Of a stretch of 7,778 nucleotides of DNA, positions 1 through 4,787 are shown piece after piece. A program made the position numbers and the translations under genes. The stretch is from NCBI GenBank assembly GCA_944372715.1, contig CALVZZ010000047.1:1-7778 (forward strand), read 5' to 3'. Each line of letters starts with the position of its first letter. Within the stretch, counting starts at the first letter, position 1. Below the pieces are notes generated by a model. It did not search any database and had not been told where the DNA came from. It was given only the letters and a program-made list of their open reading frames with translations. Origin of the DNA: an uncultured Clostridia bacterium (GTDB lineage Bacteria > Bacillota > Clostridia > Christensenellales > UBA1242).

Positions 1-70
1 TCGCTCCCCTAAAACTTTTCACTCCGTTTCAAGTTTTTGGTGTCCCCCATTCTAGTCGGCAAGGGTCGCT
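1..70. other. Intergenic sequence, no gene recognised; possible degenerate repeat
   Basis: I see no convincing gene here; every frame is short or interrupted. The stretch is GC-richer than the AT-rich DNA around it and contains an imperfect inverted repeat (AAAACTT at 11-17 against AAGTTTT at 31-37). Bases 58-69 (GGCAAGGGTCGC) are the exact reverse complement of 137-148 inside tRNA-Gly. It could be the edge of a dispersed intergenic repeat or the downstream part of a gene outside the window; the sequence alone does not decide. Confidence 0.3.
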
Positions 71-81
71 TATTTTTTAAT

Positions 82-185
<104 letters not shown>

Positions 186-199
186 ATAAGTTCTTTGTA

Positions 200-228
200 A
201 GTTTATCATATTATATTTATGAATGCAA
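200..228 (-). promoter_or_regulatory. Probable promoter of tRNA-Gly
   Basis: On the minus strand, -35 TTGCAT (228-223) is followed after 17 bases by -10 TAAACT (205-200). The predicted start is near 193, a few bases before the tRNA at 185. The -10 is only a moderate match. A-tracts lie upstream, as in UP elements. The -35 hexamer is identical to that of the divergent tRNA-Cys promoter. Confidence 0.5.
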
Positions 229-285
229 GTGTTTTTTTGATAATTTATTAAAAAAATAAAAATTTTTAAAAACTTTAAAATTTTC

Positions 286-314
286 TTGCATATATAATAA
301 TTGTATGATATAAT
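286..314 (+). promoter_or_regulatory. Promoter of the tRNA-Cys / tRNA-Leu transcript
   Basis: TTGCAT (286-291), a 17-base spacer and a perfect TATAAT (309-314) give a strong sigma-A type promoter. The predicted start near 321 leaves a 20-base leader before tRNA-Cys. The 186-285 stretch between the two divergent tRNA promoters is A/T-tract DNA with no gene. Confidence 0.75.
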
Positions 315-340
315 CACTCTCGCAGGCTTAAAGTTAGCCT

Positions 341-415
<75 letters not shown>

Positions 416-420
416 ATTAT

Positions 421-506
421 GCGGGTGTGGCGGAATGGCAGACGCACAGGACTTAAAATCCTGAGAGGGCAACTTCGTGTGGGTTCAAGTCCCACCACCC
501 GCACCA
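421..506 (+). tRNA. tRNA-Leu (anticodon UAA)
   Basis: An 86-base class II tRNA with the long variable arm typical of Leu. The acceptor stem is GCGGGTG with CACCCGC, and the anticodon loop CTTAAAA carries TAA. The T arm is GTGGG-TTCAAGT-CCCAC. Discriminator A and encoded CCA occupy 503-506. It decodes UUA (and UUG by wobble), a common Leu codon in AT-rich genomes. An ORF begins two bases after its CCA. Confidence 0.97.
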
Positions 507-508
507 AT

Positions 509-769
509 ATGACTAAACTTATTGAACTTAATAGTTGTTGCTTAGACAAAAGTCTGCCTGATAACACAGCGAACTGCTGTCTTAATACTGAAGTATTAAG
601 ATACGGAGAATGTAAACTAAGTCGTGAGCAAGTAAAAGACATTGCCTTTATCTTAGCCCACGATTTGCTCGAATATGCCAATAACAATGACAATATGAGC
701 AATTTATCAGCAAAGAGTGTTTATACCTTATTAAACACCAAAAACAAAGACTTAAACAGCAACAACTAA
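509..769 (+). CDS. Hypothetical small protein directly downstream of tRNA-Leu
   Basis: I do not recognise this 86-residue product. It is Asn-rich, with an early Cys cluster (C10, C11 and C23, C24), a helical-looking middle (IAFILAHDLLEY) and a polar Asn/Lys tail. There is no signal peptide or clear membrane span. The reading frame stays open over 86 codons, unlikely by chance at this base composition, and the codons follow a purine-first pattern. The start is odd: ATG lies two bases after the tRNA CCA, there is no SD because the upstream sequence is tRNA, and no in-frame alternative start has one. It probably shares the tRNA-Cys/Leu transcript and ends at a terminator just after its stop. Several inverted repeats lie inside, so a structured RNA is the main alternative. 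Confidence 0.5.
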   Translation: MTKLIELNSCCLDKSLPDNTANCCLNTEVLRYGECKLSREQVKDIAFILAHDLLEYANNNDNMSNLSAKSVYTLLNTKNKDLNSNN

Positions 770-777
770 CTGAAAGA

Positions 778-809
778 AGAGAAGATTTTGCATTATCTTC
801 TCTCTTTTT
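778..809 (+). terminator. Rho-independent terminator of the tRNA-Cys/Leu/ORF transcript
   Basis: Arms AGAGAAGAT (778-786) and ATCTTCTCT (795-803) form a perfect 9-bp stem with an 8-base loop, followed by CTTTTT. It lies nine bases after the stop codon at 767-769. No other plus-strand terminator was found between 341 and this point, which supports one tRNA-tRNA-ORF transcript. Confidence 0.8.
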
Positions 810-822
810 CTTGAAGTAAGTA

Positions 823-851
823 TTTACAAAAGTTTAAAAGTATGCTATAAC
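823..851 (+). promoter_or_regulatory. Promoter of the 869-1327 gene
   Basis: TTTACA (823-828), a 17-base spacer and TATAAC (846-851) preceded by TG (843-844, extended -10). The predicted start is near 858, which is also the first base of the SD (GAGGTG, 858-863). The messenger would therefore begin on its ribosome binding site. Confidence 0.6.
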
Positions 852-868
852 ACATACGAGGTGTTTAT

Positions 869-1327
869 ATGAAAACATTTAATATTAATAAATTGTATAT
901 AGGTAAAAACAGAGAAAGGGAATTTCGTTTAGGAATGTTTGTTAAAAACGAGCCTATTTTACGTGAGATCTTAATTAATGGGGATACTATTTCTTTGAGT
1001 GAGAAGGGTTTGATAGTAGACCCAAGTCTACAATTGTCTGAAATTCTATTTAGTGATTATGATAAAGAAGAACGAAATAAGGTATTTTACATACTACATG
1101 GTTTTGATGTAAGCGAGCGTTTAATTTCTCAATGGGCATTTAGAATTAAAACTGACGAACAAATTATTGAATGTCTTGATAAGCTAAGCGATAGGGATCT
1201 ATCAGGTTGGAGAAAAGATTTAGAAAAGTTTTTAAAAAAAGAGCTATTACATGACTTATTATTTGATTATACCTGTGCAATAGAATCTGAAAAGAACTTA
1301 AACAACGAACCTAGTTTAGAAAAGTAA
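869..1327 (+). CDS. Hypothetical protein, 152 aa, no family recognised
   Basis: A soluble, charged protein with no signal peptide or membrane span. The N-terminal half looks alternately beta-like (REFRLGMFVKNEPILREILINGD) in character. The C-terminal half looks helical, rich in Lys, Glu and Leu (roughly residues 85-135, including a short stretch with DLEKFLKKELLHDLLFDY). Residues 135-152 are a polar tail. I see no catalytic motif, zinc ligands or recognisable DNA-binding fold. The start is secure: GAGGTG lies five bases before ATG, and an extended -10 promoter lies just upstream. It stands alone, between a terminator at 778-809 and a structured region with terminators after its stop. Isolation between tRNA genes and the convergent housekeeping operon suggests an accessory gene, but no function can be given. 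Confidence 0.75.
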   Translation: MKTFNINKLYIGKNREREFRLGMFVKNEPILREILINGDTISLSEKGLIVDPSLQLSEILFSDYDKEERNKVFYILHGFDVSERLISQWAFRIKTDEQIIECLDKLSDRDLSGWRKDLEKFLKKELLHDLLFDYTCAIESEKNLNNEPSLEK

Positions 1328-1340
1328 TTATAATTTAACT

Positions 1341-1456
1341 GTAACAACGAAATAACCATATCCAATATAAACTTTTCGGTTCGGATTCGTTATCAATCGT
1401 TGCACCAAACGAGTTATGCTATAAACCTTTATTTATAAGGTTTGTAGCATTTTTTT
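1341..1456 (+). ncRNA. Candidate structured RNA or structured 3' UTR
   Basis: Nested complementary segments lie between the 869-1327 stop codon and the next terminator. CAACGA (1345-1350) pairs with TCGTTG (1397-1402), ATAAC (1352-1356) with GTTAT (1389-1393), and ATCC (1360-1363) with GGAT (1383-1386). A small hairpin CGTT-GCACCA-AACG (1398-1411) would compete with the outer stem. The region ends in the strong hairpin at 1416-1450. A perfect TATAAT lies at 1329-1334 but I see no matching -35, so an independent start near 1341 is uncertain. It does not match the T-box motif or any riboswitch I know. Confidence 0.25.
1416..1456 (+). terminator. Strong Rho-independent terminator
   Basis: Arms ATGCTATAAACCTT (1416-1429) and AAGGTTTGTAGCAT (1437-1450) form a 14-bp stem with one G-U wobble and a 7-base loop. 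The stem is followed by a T run to 1456. It ends transcription from the 869-1327 gene and/or the candidate RNA before it. Confidence 0.9.
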
Positions 1457-1458
1457 GT

Positions 1459-1492
1459 AATATACCCCCAGACTATCTGGGGGTTTTATATT
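1459..1492. terminator. GC-rich hairpin, second terminator in the convergent region
   Basis: CCCCCAGA (1465-1472) and TCTGGGGG (1476-1483) pair around a 3-base loop. The stem is prolonged by AATATA (1459-1464) with TATATT (1487-1492) across a TTT bulge. A T run follows the GC stem on the plus strand. It sits between two other hairpins and probably backs up termination or blocks read-through between convergent transcripts. Confidence 0.65.
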
Positions 1493-1494
1493 GC

Positions 1495-1534
1495 AAAAAA
1501 AAGATAAAGCTTAATTGATAGCTTTATCTTTTTT
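1495..1534. terminator. Bidirectional terminator between convergent transcripts
   Basis: AAAAAAGATAAAGCT (1497-1511) and AGCTTTATCTTTTTT (1520-1534) form a perfect 15-bp stem with an 8-base loop. There is a T run on the plus strand (1529-1534) and, through the A-run 1495-1502, one on the minus strand. It is the natural end of the minus-strand ruvX transcript and a further stop for plus-strand transcription. Confidence 0.85.
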
Positions 1535-1544
1535 CCTAAGTGGA

Positions 1545-1676
1545 TTACTTAGAAGAATTGTTCTTTTTAGAGCTTGAACTTCCACAATTTCTTGTAGAGT
1601 TTTTTGAACTCATATCAGCACCAGATTCTGCATTAGAATTTGCTCTTTTAGAATTCTTTTTGTTTTTACCAAACAT
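1545..1676 (-). CDS. Small Ser/Asn/Lys-rich hypothetical protein, 43 aa
   Basis: A 43-residue, basic and probably disordered protein that starts MFGKNKKNSK and ends in Ser/Lys/Asn repeats, with a single Cys (C31). The start is set by a strong SD (GGAGGTG, 1691-1685) eight bases before ATG 1676; a longer reading from 1751 has no such site. It is the last gene of the minus-strand cluster, 91 bases after the DUF1292 gene, and is followed by the hairpin at 1495-1534. A short hairpin with a GAAA loop (CAAGG/CCTTG) lies in its leader around 1702-1715. Low-complexity Asn/Ser/Lys-rich small proteins are common in Clostridia, some linked to spores, but nothing here proves that role. Confidence 0.6.
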   Translation of the reverse strand: MFGKNKKNSKRANSNAESGADMSSKNSTRNCGSSSSKKNNSSK

Positions 1677-1767
1677 TTCTTTTTCACCTCCACTTAAATT
1701 CAAGGTTTCCCTTGTACTTTTAGTGTTGGCAATAAAATTAAAATAATACATAAAATAACAAAAAACT

Positions 1768-2106
1768 TTATTTTTTTTCTGCTTCGTCTAAAAGTTTATA
1801 GTATTCGTCAAATACTTTTATAGCAGTTGGTTCATCTGTCTCTATAACTAGTTCAGCATCTCCATCTTCTGTTTCTTCAATTAAAAAAACAATCGCCTCA
1901 TCATCTTCAACACCTTCCATATCATCAATTGGTTTTAAAATTGCATACAATTTTTCTTTAAAAGGTATTATAGCAACTTGATCAAAACGAACAGCTTTGT
2001 CGTTTTCATCAAAAAGTGTTATTGGGTCATCATTATCTTCATCCAACAAAATATCTAGAATGTTAACATCTTTAACTTCTTCTTGTTTATTTTCTTTTTC
2101 TTTCAT
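1768..2106 (-). CDS. DUF1292 family protein (YrzB-like)
   Basis: A 112-residue, very acidic protein. After a charged N-terminal tail (about residues 1-22) comes the DUF1292 pattern: DPITLFDENDKAVRFDQVAIIPFKEK, then a YAILKP strand, an acidic stretch ending AIVFLIEE, and a C-terminal helix with FDEYYKLLDE. No enzymatic function is known for the family and no catalytic residues are evident. The SD AGGAGAG (2117-2111) overlaps the ruvX stop codon, so the two are translationally linked. The ruvX-yrzB pair is also found in Bacillus subtilis, which supports the assignment. Product identity is confident at the family level only. Confidence 0.88.
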   Translation of the reverse strand: MKEKENKQEEVKDVNILDILLDEDNDDPITLFDENDKAVRFDQVAIIPFKEKLYAILKPIDDMEGVEDDEAIVFLIEETEDGDAELVIETDEPTAIKVFDEYYKLLDEAEKK

Positions 2107-2115
2107 TTAACTCTC

Positions 2116-2538
2116 CTATTTACAATATGTTTTTAGATAATCTTCTAAAATTATGCAAGCAGCAACCTTATCTATTAAATTTTTTCTTTTTTCTCTTCTA
2201 ACATCAGCATCTAATAAATAATTTTCAGCTTCCACAGAAGATAATCTCTCATCTTGATACACAACTGGAACATTTGTAGCCTTTTCTAACATATCACCAA
2301 AGATTCGTGTTTTAATTGCCCTTTCCCCTTCTGAGCCATCCATATTTAAAGGAAGACCCATCACAATTTTTTCAACTTGTTGCTCTATTACAAGTTTTTT
2401 CAAATATTCAATGTCTGCATTTCTTGAAACACTTTTATAAACTTGATATGGTGATGCAACTATTTTTAACAAATCAGTTAATGCTATGCCAATTCTGACT
2501 TTACCATAATCTATTCCCATTATGCGACCATATTGCAT
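2116..2538 (-). CDS. ruvX: RuvX/YqgF: putative Holliday junction resolvase, pre-16S rRNA nuclease
   Basis: A 140-residue RNase H-like fold protein, normal length for the family. Visible motifs are GIDYGKVRIGIA with acidic D10, GLPLNMDGSEG (61-71), YQDERLSS (94-101) and the C-terminal DKVAACIILEDYL with D123. Family members have been linked to maturation of the 16S rRNA 5' end and to Holliday junction resolution. The chosen ATG (2538) has no SD. The -10 box ends seven bases upstream, so the transcript may begin on this codon. Met7 (2520) is an alternative start, also without an SD, and leaves the GIDYG motif intact. The DUF1292 gene follows immediately. Confidence 0.95.
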   Translation of the reverse strand: MQYGRIMGIDYGKVRIGIALTDLLKIVASPYQVYKSVSRNADIEYLKKLVIEQQVEKIVMGLPLNMDGSEGERAIKTRIFGDMLEKATNVPVVYQDERLSSVEAENYLLDADVRREKRKNLIDKVAACIILEDYLKTYCK

Positions 2539-2544
2539 AGATGT

Positions 2545-2574
2545 ATATTACATAATTTTTAATCATTTTGTCAA
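2545..2574 (-). promoter_or_regulatory. Promoter of ruvX, predicted leaderless
   Basis: On the minus strand a consensus -35 TTGACA (2574-2569) is followed after 18 bases by -10 TAATAT (2550-2545). The expected start, seven bases on, is 2538, the A of the ruvX ATG. The -10 matches consensus only partly, but no competing promoter was found and the lack of an SD fits a leaderless messenger. Confidence 0.6.
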
Positions 2575-2576
2575 TC

Positions 2577-2609
2577 AAAAAAAAGAAAAAGAAAAATACT
2601 CTTTTTCTT
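2577..2609 (-). terminator. Terminator after the small membrane protein gene
   Basis: On the minus strand AAGAAAAAG (2609-2601) and CTTTTTCTT (2591-2583) form a 9-bp A/T-rich stem with a 9-base loop. The stem runs into eight U residues (A-run 2577-2584). It lies 12 bases after the stop of the 2621-2770 gene and directly upstream of the ruvX promoter. Confidence 0.65.
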
Positions 2610-2620
2610 CTTTATGTAAA

Positions 2621-2770
2621 TTAATCTTTCTTTTCTTTTTTCATATCTTTCATTTCTTTTTCAATCATTTTTTGACCTTTATTAACTAATTCTTTTGCAG
2701 TGTCATTATTTTTATATAATAATGCACCAACAACAACACCAACAGCCATACCAAACAAAATTTCTTTCAT
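2621..2770 (-). CDS. Small single-span membrane protein, 49 aa (YtxH-like)
   Basis: A 49-residue ORF that starts MKEILFGMAVGVVVGALLYK. A Gly/Val-rich hydrophobic segment (about residues 4-19) is followed by a charged, helical Lys/Glu tail (roughly residues 20-49, KELVNKGQKMIEKEMKDM). This layout resembles YtxH-type small proteins, which have one N-terminal span with a glycine pattern and a cytoplasmic coiled tail. The start is secure: AGGAGGT (2780-2774) lies three bases before ATG. It is flanked by the nifU terminator and its own, so it is probably a separate unit. No clear promoter was found; see the competing hairpins at 2794-2831. Function is unknown. Confidence 0.75.
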   Translation of the reverse strand: MKEILFGMAVGVVVGALLYKNNDTAKELVNKGQKMIEKEMKDMKKEKKD

Positions 2771-2800
2771 ACTACCTCCTAAAATATTTTGTGTAGTATA

Positions 2801-2831
2801 AAAAAAATTATACTATCAATTTGATAGTATA
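2801..2831 (-). terminator. Terminator of the nifS-nifU unit
   Basis: TATACTATCAA (2809-2819) and TTGATAGTATA (2821-2831) are a perfect 11-base inverted repeat around one base; in practice the central bases form the loop. On the minus strand it is followed by a U run (A-run 2801-2807), four bases after the nifU stop. A T run also follows on the plus strand (2832-2837). A third copy of the arm, TAGTATA at 2794-2800, could pair with 2809-2815 instead. Confidence 0.8.
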
Positions 2832-2835
2832 TTTT

Positions 2836-3231
2836 TTATTCTGCTTGTTCTTTTTGTTCTTTTTCTAACCTTTTAAAATAATCGTCAATTGCCAAATGTA
2901 AAACTTCTTCAGCTAAACCTGCACAATGAATTTTTTCTGCTGGAAGACTTCCCAATTCTTCTAAAATATCACTTGTTGTAATATCTTGTGCTTCTTGGAT
3001 TGACAATCCCTTAACCATATCACAAATTACGGATGATGAAGCAATAGAAGCTGTGCAACCAAATGTTTTAAATTTTGCATCTTCAATTATACCTTCATCG
3101 TTAATTTTTAGGTACAATTTAATAATATCTCCACAAGAATTATCAGTTGATTTTGCAACACCATTTGCACCGTGTAATCCACCTGCATTTTTAGAATTTT
3201 TAAAGATGTTAATTATTTTTTGTGTATACAT
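2836..3231 (-). CDS. nifU: NifU/IscU-type Fe-S cluster assembly scaffold
   Basis: A 131-residue scaffold on which Fe-S clusters are assembled from sulfur delivered by NifS. The three conserved cluster Cys are visible: C33 in NSCGD (with D35), C59 in FGCTASIASS, and C103 in KIHCAGLA next to H102. An extra Cys lies at C70. Only the N-terminal scaffold domain is present; the ferredoxin-like and C-terminal domains of full NifU are absent, as in many Clostridia. The C-terminal Lys/Glu tail (from about 121) is low complexity. The SD AAGGGGG overlaps the last codons of nifS, eight bases before ATG. The gap to nifS is three bases, so the pair is translated together. A terminator follows. Confidence 0.95.
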   Translation of the reverse strand: MYTQKIINIFKNSKNAGGLHGANGVAKSTDNSCGDIIKLYLKINDEGIIEDAKFKTFGCTASIASSSVICDMVKGLSIQEAQDITTSDILEELGSLPAEKIHCAGLAEEVLHLAIDDYFKRLEKEQKEQAE

Positions 3232-3234
3232 TTA

Positions 3235-4422
3235 TCATTCCCCCTTTTTGCCTCTTCCAGCTTTTGTAAGAGGAGATATTGATCTTAATTTTTCAACAAC
3301 GCCAACAAGTTTTTCAACAACATAATCAACATCTGATTTTGTAATAGATTTACCAAATGAAAACCTTATAGAACCTTGTGCTAATTCATTAGAAACACCC
3401 ATAGCTTTTAAAACGTGGGATGGTTCTAATGAACCAGATGTACAAGCAGATCCTGTAGAAACAGCAACTCCTTCAAGATCAAGTAACATTAAAATACTTT
3501 CACCTTCTATAAGCTCAAAACTAATATTGACAATACTCTGAATTTTTTGTTGTGGATGTCCATTAAGATAAATATATGGAATTTTTTCTTCTATCTTTTC
3601 TAAAAAATATGTTCTTATTGCTTTTAATTTTTGTTGGTTAACCGACAAATCTCTAACGGCAATTTCTATTGCTTTTCCAAAACCTGCAACTGCTGGTACA
3701 TTAACTGTACCACCTCTTTTCCCTCTTTCTTGATTGCCACCACTAATTAAGCTTTCAATTCTTATACCATTTTTTAAATATAATGCACCAACACCTTTTG
3801 GCCCATAAATTTTGTGAGCACTCATAGTCATTGCATCAATTTCCATATCTTGAACATGTATTTTTAAAGCACTAATTGCTTGAACAGCATCTGTGTGGAA
3901 AATTATTCCATTTTCGTGTGCAGTTTTTGCAAATGCTTTAATATTTTGAATTGTTCCAACTTCATTGTTTACAGACATAACAGAAATTAAAATTGTTTCT
4001 GGTCTTATATAATGCAAAAGCTCTGCTAAACTTACAATTCCTGTTTGATCAACAGAAAGATAAGTAATTTCAAAACCTTCTTGTTCTAATTCTTTACAAG
4101 ATTCTATGATAGAATCGTGTTCGATTGCACTAACTATAATGTGGTTGCCCTTAGACTTATTAGCCCTTGCTAAACCCTTTATTGCCCAATTGTTTGCCTC
4201 AGAACCACTACCTGTAAAATATATTTCGTTAGATTTTTCAGCATTAATAGCCTTCGCTATTCTATCTCTAGCTCTGTCAACAATTGACTGAGCTTCTCTA
4301 CCAAAACTATGTAAACTACTTGAATTGCCAAAAACAGCATTAAAACAAGGAAGCATCTCATTTAAGACCTCCCCTGATACATAAGTTGTGGCAGCGTTAT
4401 CTAAATAAACTCTTCTTTCCAT
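3235..4422 (-). CDS. nifS: Cysteine desulfurase (NifS/IscS)
   Basis: A 395-residue PLP enzyme that takes sulfur from cysteine as a persulfide and passes it to NifU and other acceptors. It opens with YLDNAATT. Also visible are the EHDS motif with H102, D178 and Q181 of the cofactor site, the PLP lysine K204 in SAHKIYGPKG, and the catalytic C327 in GSACTSGSLEPSHVL, typical of group I desulfurases. The length fits the family. I chose ATG 4422 because AGAGG lies five bases before it and the family begins at this point. The longer frame from 4467 starts inside the proposed promoter and adds 15 unrelated residues. A basic tail (KAGRGKKGE) closes the protein. Confidence 0.96.
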   Translation of the reverse strand: MERRVYLDNAATTYVSGEVLNEMLPCFNAVFGNSSSLHSFGREAQSIVDRARDRIAKAINAEKSNEIYFTGSGSEANNWAIKGLARANKSKGNHIIVSAIEHDSIIESCKELEQEGFEITYLSVDQTGIVSLAELLHYIRPETILISVMSVNNEVGTIQNIKAFAKTAHENGIIFHTDAVQAISALKIHVQDMEIDAMTMSAHKIYGPKGVGALYLKNGIRIESLISGGNQERGKRGGTVNVPAVAGFGKAIEIAVRDLSVNQQKLKAIRTYFLEKIEEKIPYIYLNGHPQQKIQSIVNISFELIEGESILMLLDLEGVAVSTGSACTSGSLEPSHVLKAMGVSNELAQGSIRFSFGKSITKSDVDYVVEKLVGVVEKLRSISPLTKAGRGKKGE

Positions 4423-4438
4423 CTCAACCTCTGCCCTT

Positions 4439-4467
4439 ATTTTATCACTCGATTGACAATATGTCAA
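4439..4467 (-). promoter_or_regulatory. Promoter of nifS-nifU
   Basis: A consensus -35 TTGACA (4467-4462), a 17-base spacer and -10 TAAAAT (4444-4439, five of six consensus bases) lie on the minus strand between trxA and nifS. The expected start, near 4432, coincides with the SD (AGAGG, 4432-4428). It gives the Fe-S genes an initiation point separate from the trxA transcript. Confidence 0.7.
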
Positions 4468-4468
4468 T
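4452..4468. promoter_or_regulatory. Palindromic operator candidate over the nifS -35 box
   Basis: ATTGACA, ATA, TGTCAAT: a perfect 7-base inverted repeat with a 3-base centre, 17 bp in all, which includes the whole -35 hexamer. A repressor bound here would exclude RNA polymerase. Fe-S assembly operons are often controlled by Rrf2/IscR-type regulators, but no regulator gene is in the window and the site does not closely match the E. coli IscR motif as I recall it. Confidence 0.45.
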
Positions 4469-4482
4469 ACACATATTTTTTA

Positions 4483-4785
4483 TTATTGATTAATCATTGA
4501 AAGAATTTGACTTTTTTGACGAAGTCCAGTTGCTCTATCAATTTCTTCTCCATTTTTAAACAAAATCATTGTTGGAACACTCATAATTCCAAATTTTCTA
4601 GCAAGATCCATACTTTCGTCAATATCAACTTTTAAAATTTCAGCATCTGTTTCTTGTGCAACTTGTTCTAAAATTGGTGACAACATTTTACAAGGTCCAC
4701 ACCAAGTTGCAAAAAAATCCACAAGAACAGTATTTTCGTTTTTTAAAACTCTGTTTTCAAAGTCTTCCGTTTTTATTATTTCCAT
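4483..4785 (-). CDS. trxA: Thioredoxin
   Basis: A 100-residue cytosolic thiol-disulfide reductant, slightly shorter than usual. The active site WCGPC has redox cysteines C29 and C32. The buried acid D23 (LVDFFATWCGPC context) and the cis-proline P71 in SVPTMILF are in place. There is no signal peptide. The SD AAAGGAG lies in the last codons of the upstream E1-like gene and the gap is two bases, so they are translated together. Its place between an E1-like sulfur-pathway homologue and a cysteine desulfurase suggests it may help reduce persulfide or disulfide intermediates; this is inference from position. No terminator follows; nifS begins its own promoter at once. Confidence 0.96.
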   Translation of the reverse strand: MEIIKTEDFENRVLKNENTVLVDFFATWCGPCKMLSPILEQVAQETDAEILKVDIDESMDLARKFGIMSVPTMILFKNGEEIDRATGLRQKSQILSMINQ

Positions 4786-4787
4786 AT

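Noticed and set aside
421..1327. Integrative element attached at tRNA-Leu
   Set aside because: No integrase, no direct repeat of the tRNA 3' end before 1500, and the frame begins right after an intact tRNA; cannot be supported.
1328..1415. T-box or known riboswitch
   Set aside because: No T-box consensus (TGGTACCGCG-like), no aptamer motif I recognise, and it follows rather than precedes a gene.
869..1456. Type III toxin-antitoxin locus (protein plus structured RNA)
   Set aside because: The RNA should lie upstream as tandem repeats; here it is downstream, has no repeats, and the protein shows no ToxN-like features.
1540..1746. Plus-strand hydrophobic ORF (68 aa)
   Set aside because: It is the mirror of the minus-strand Ser/Lys-rich microprotein, which has a strong SD; the plus frame has none.
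4423..4467. nifS starting at 4467 (15 more residues)
   Set aside because: That ATG lies within the promoter/palindrome, lacks an SD, and the added residues do not resemble the family; ATG 4422 has AGAGG and the usual YLDNAATT spacing.
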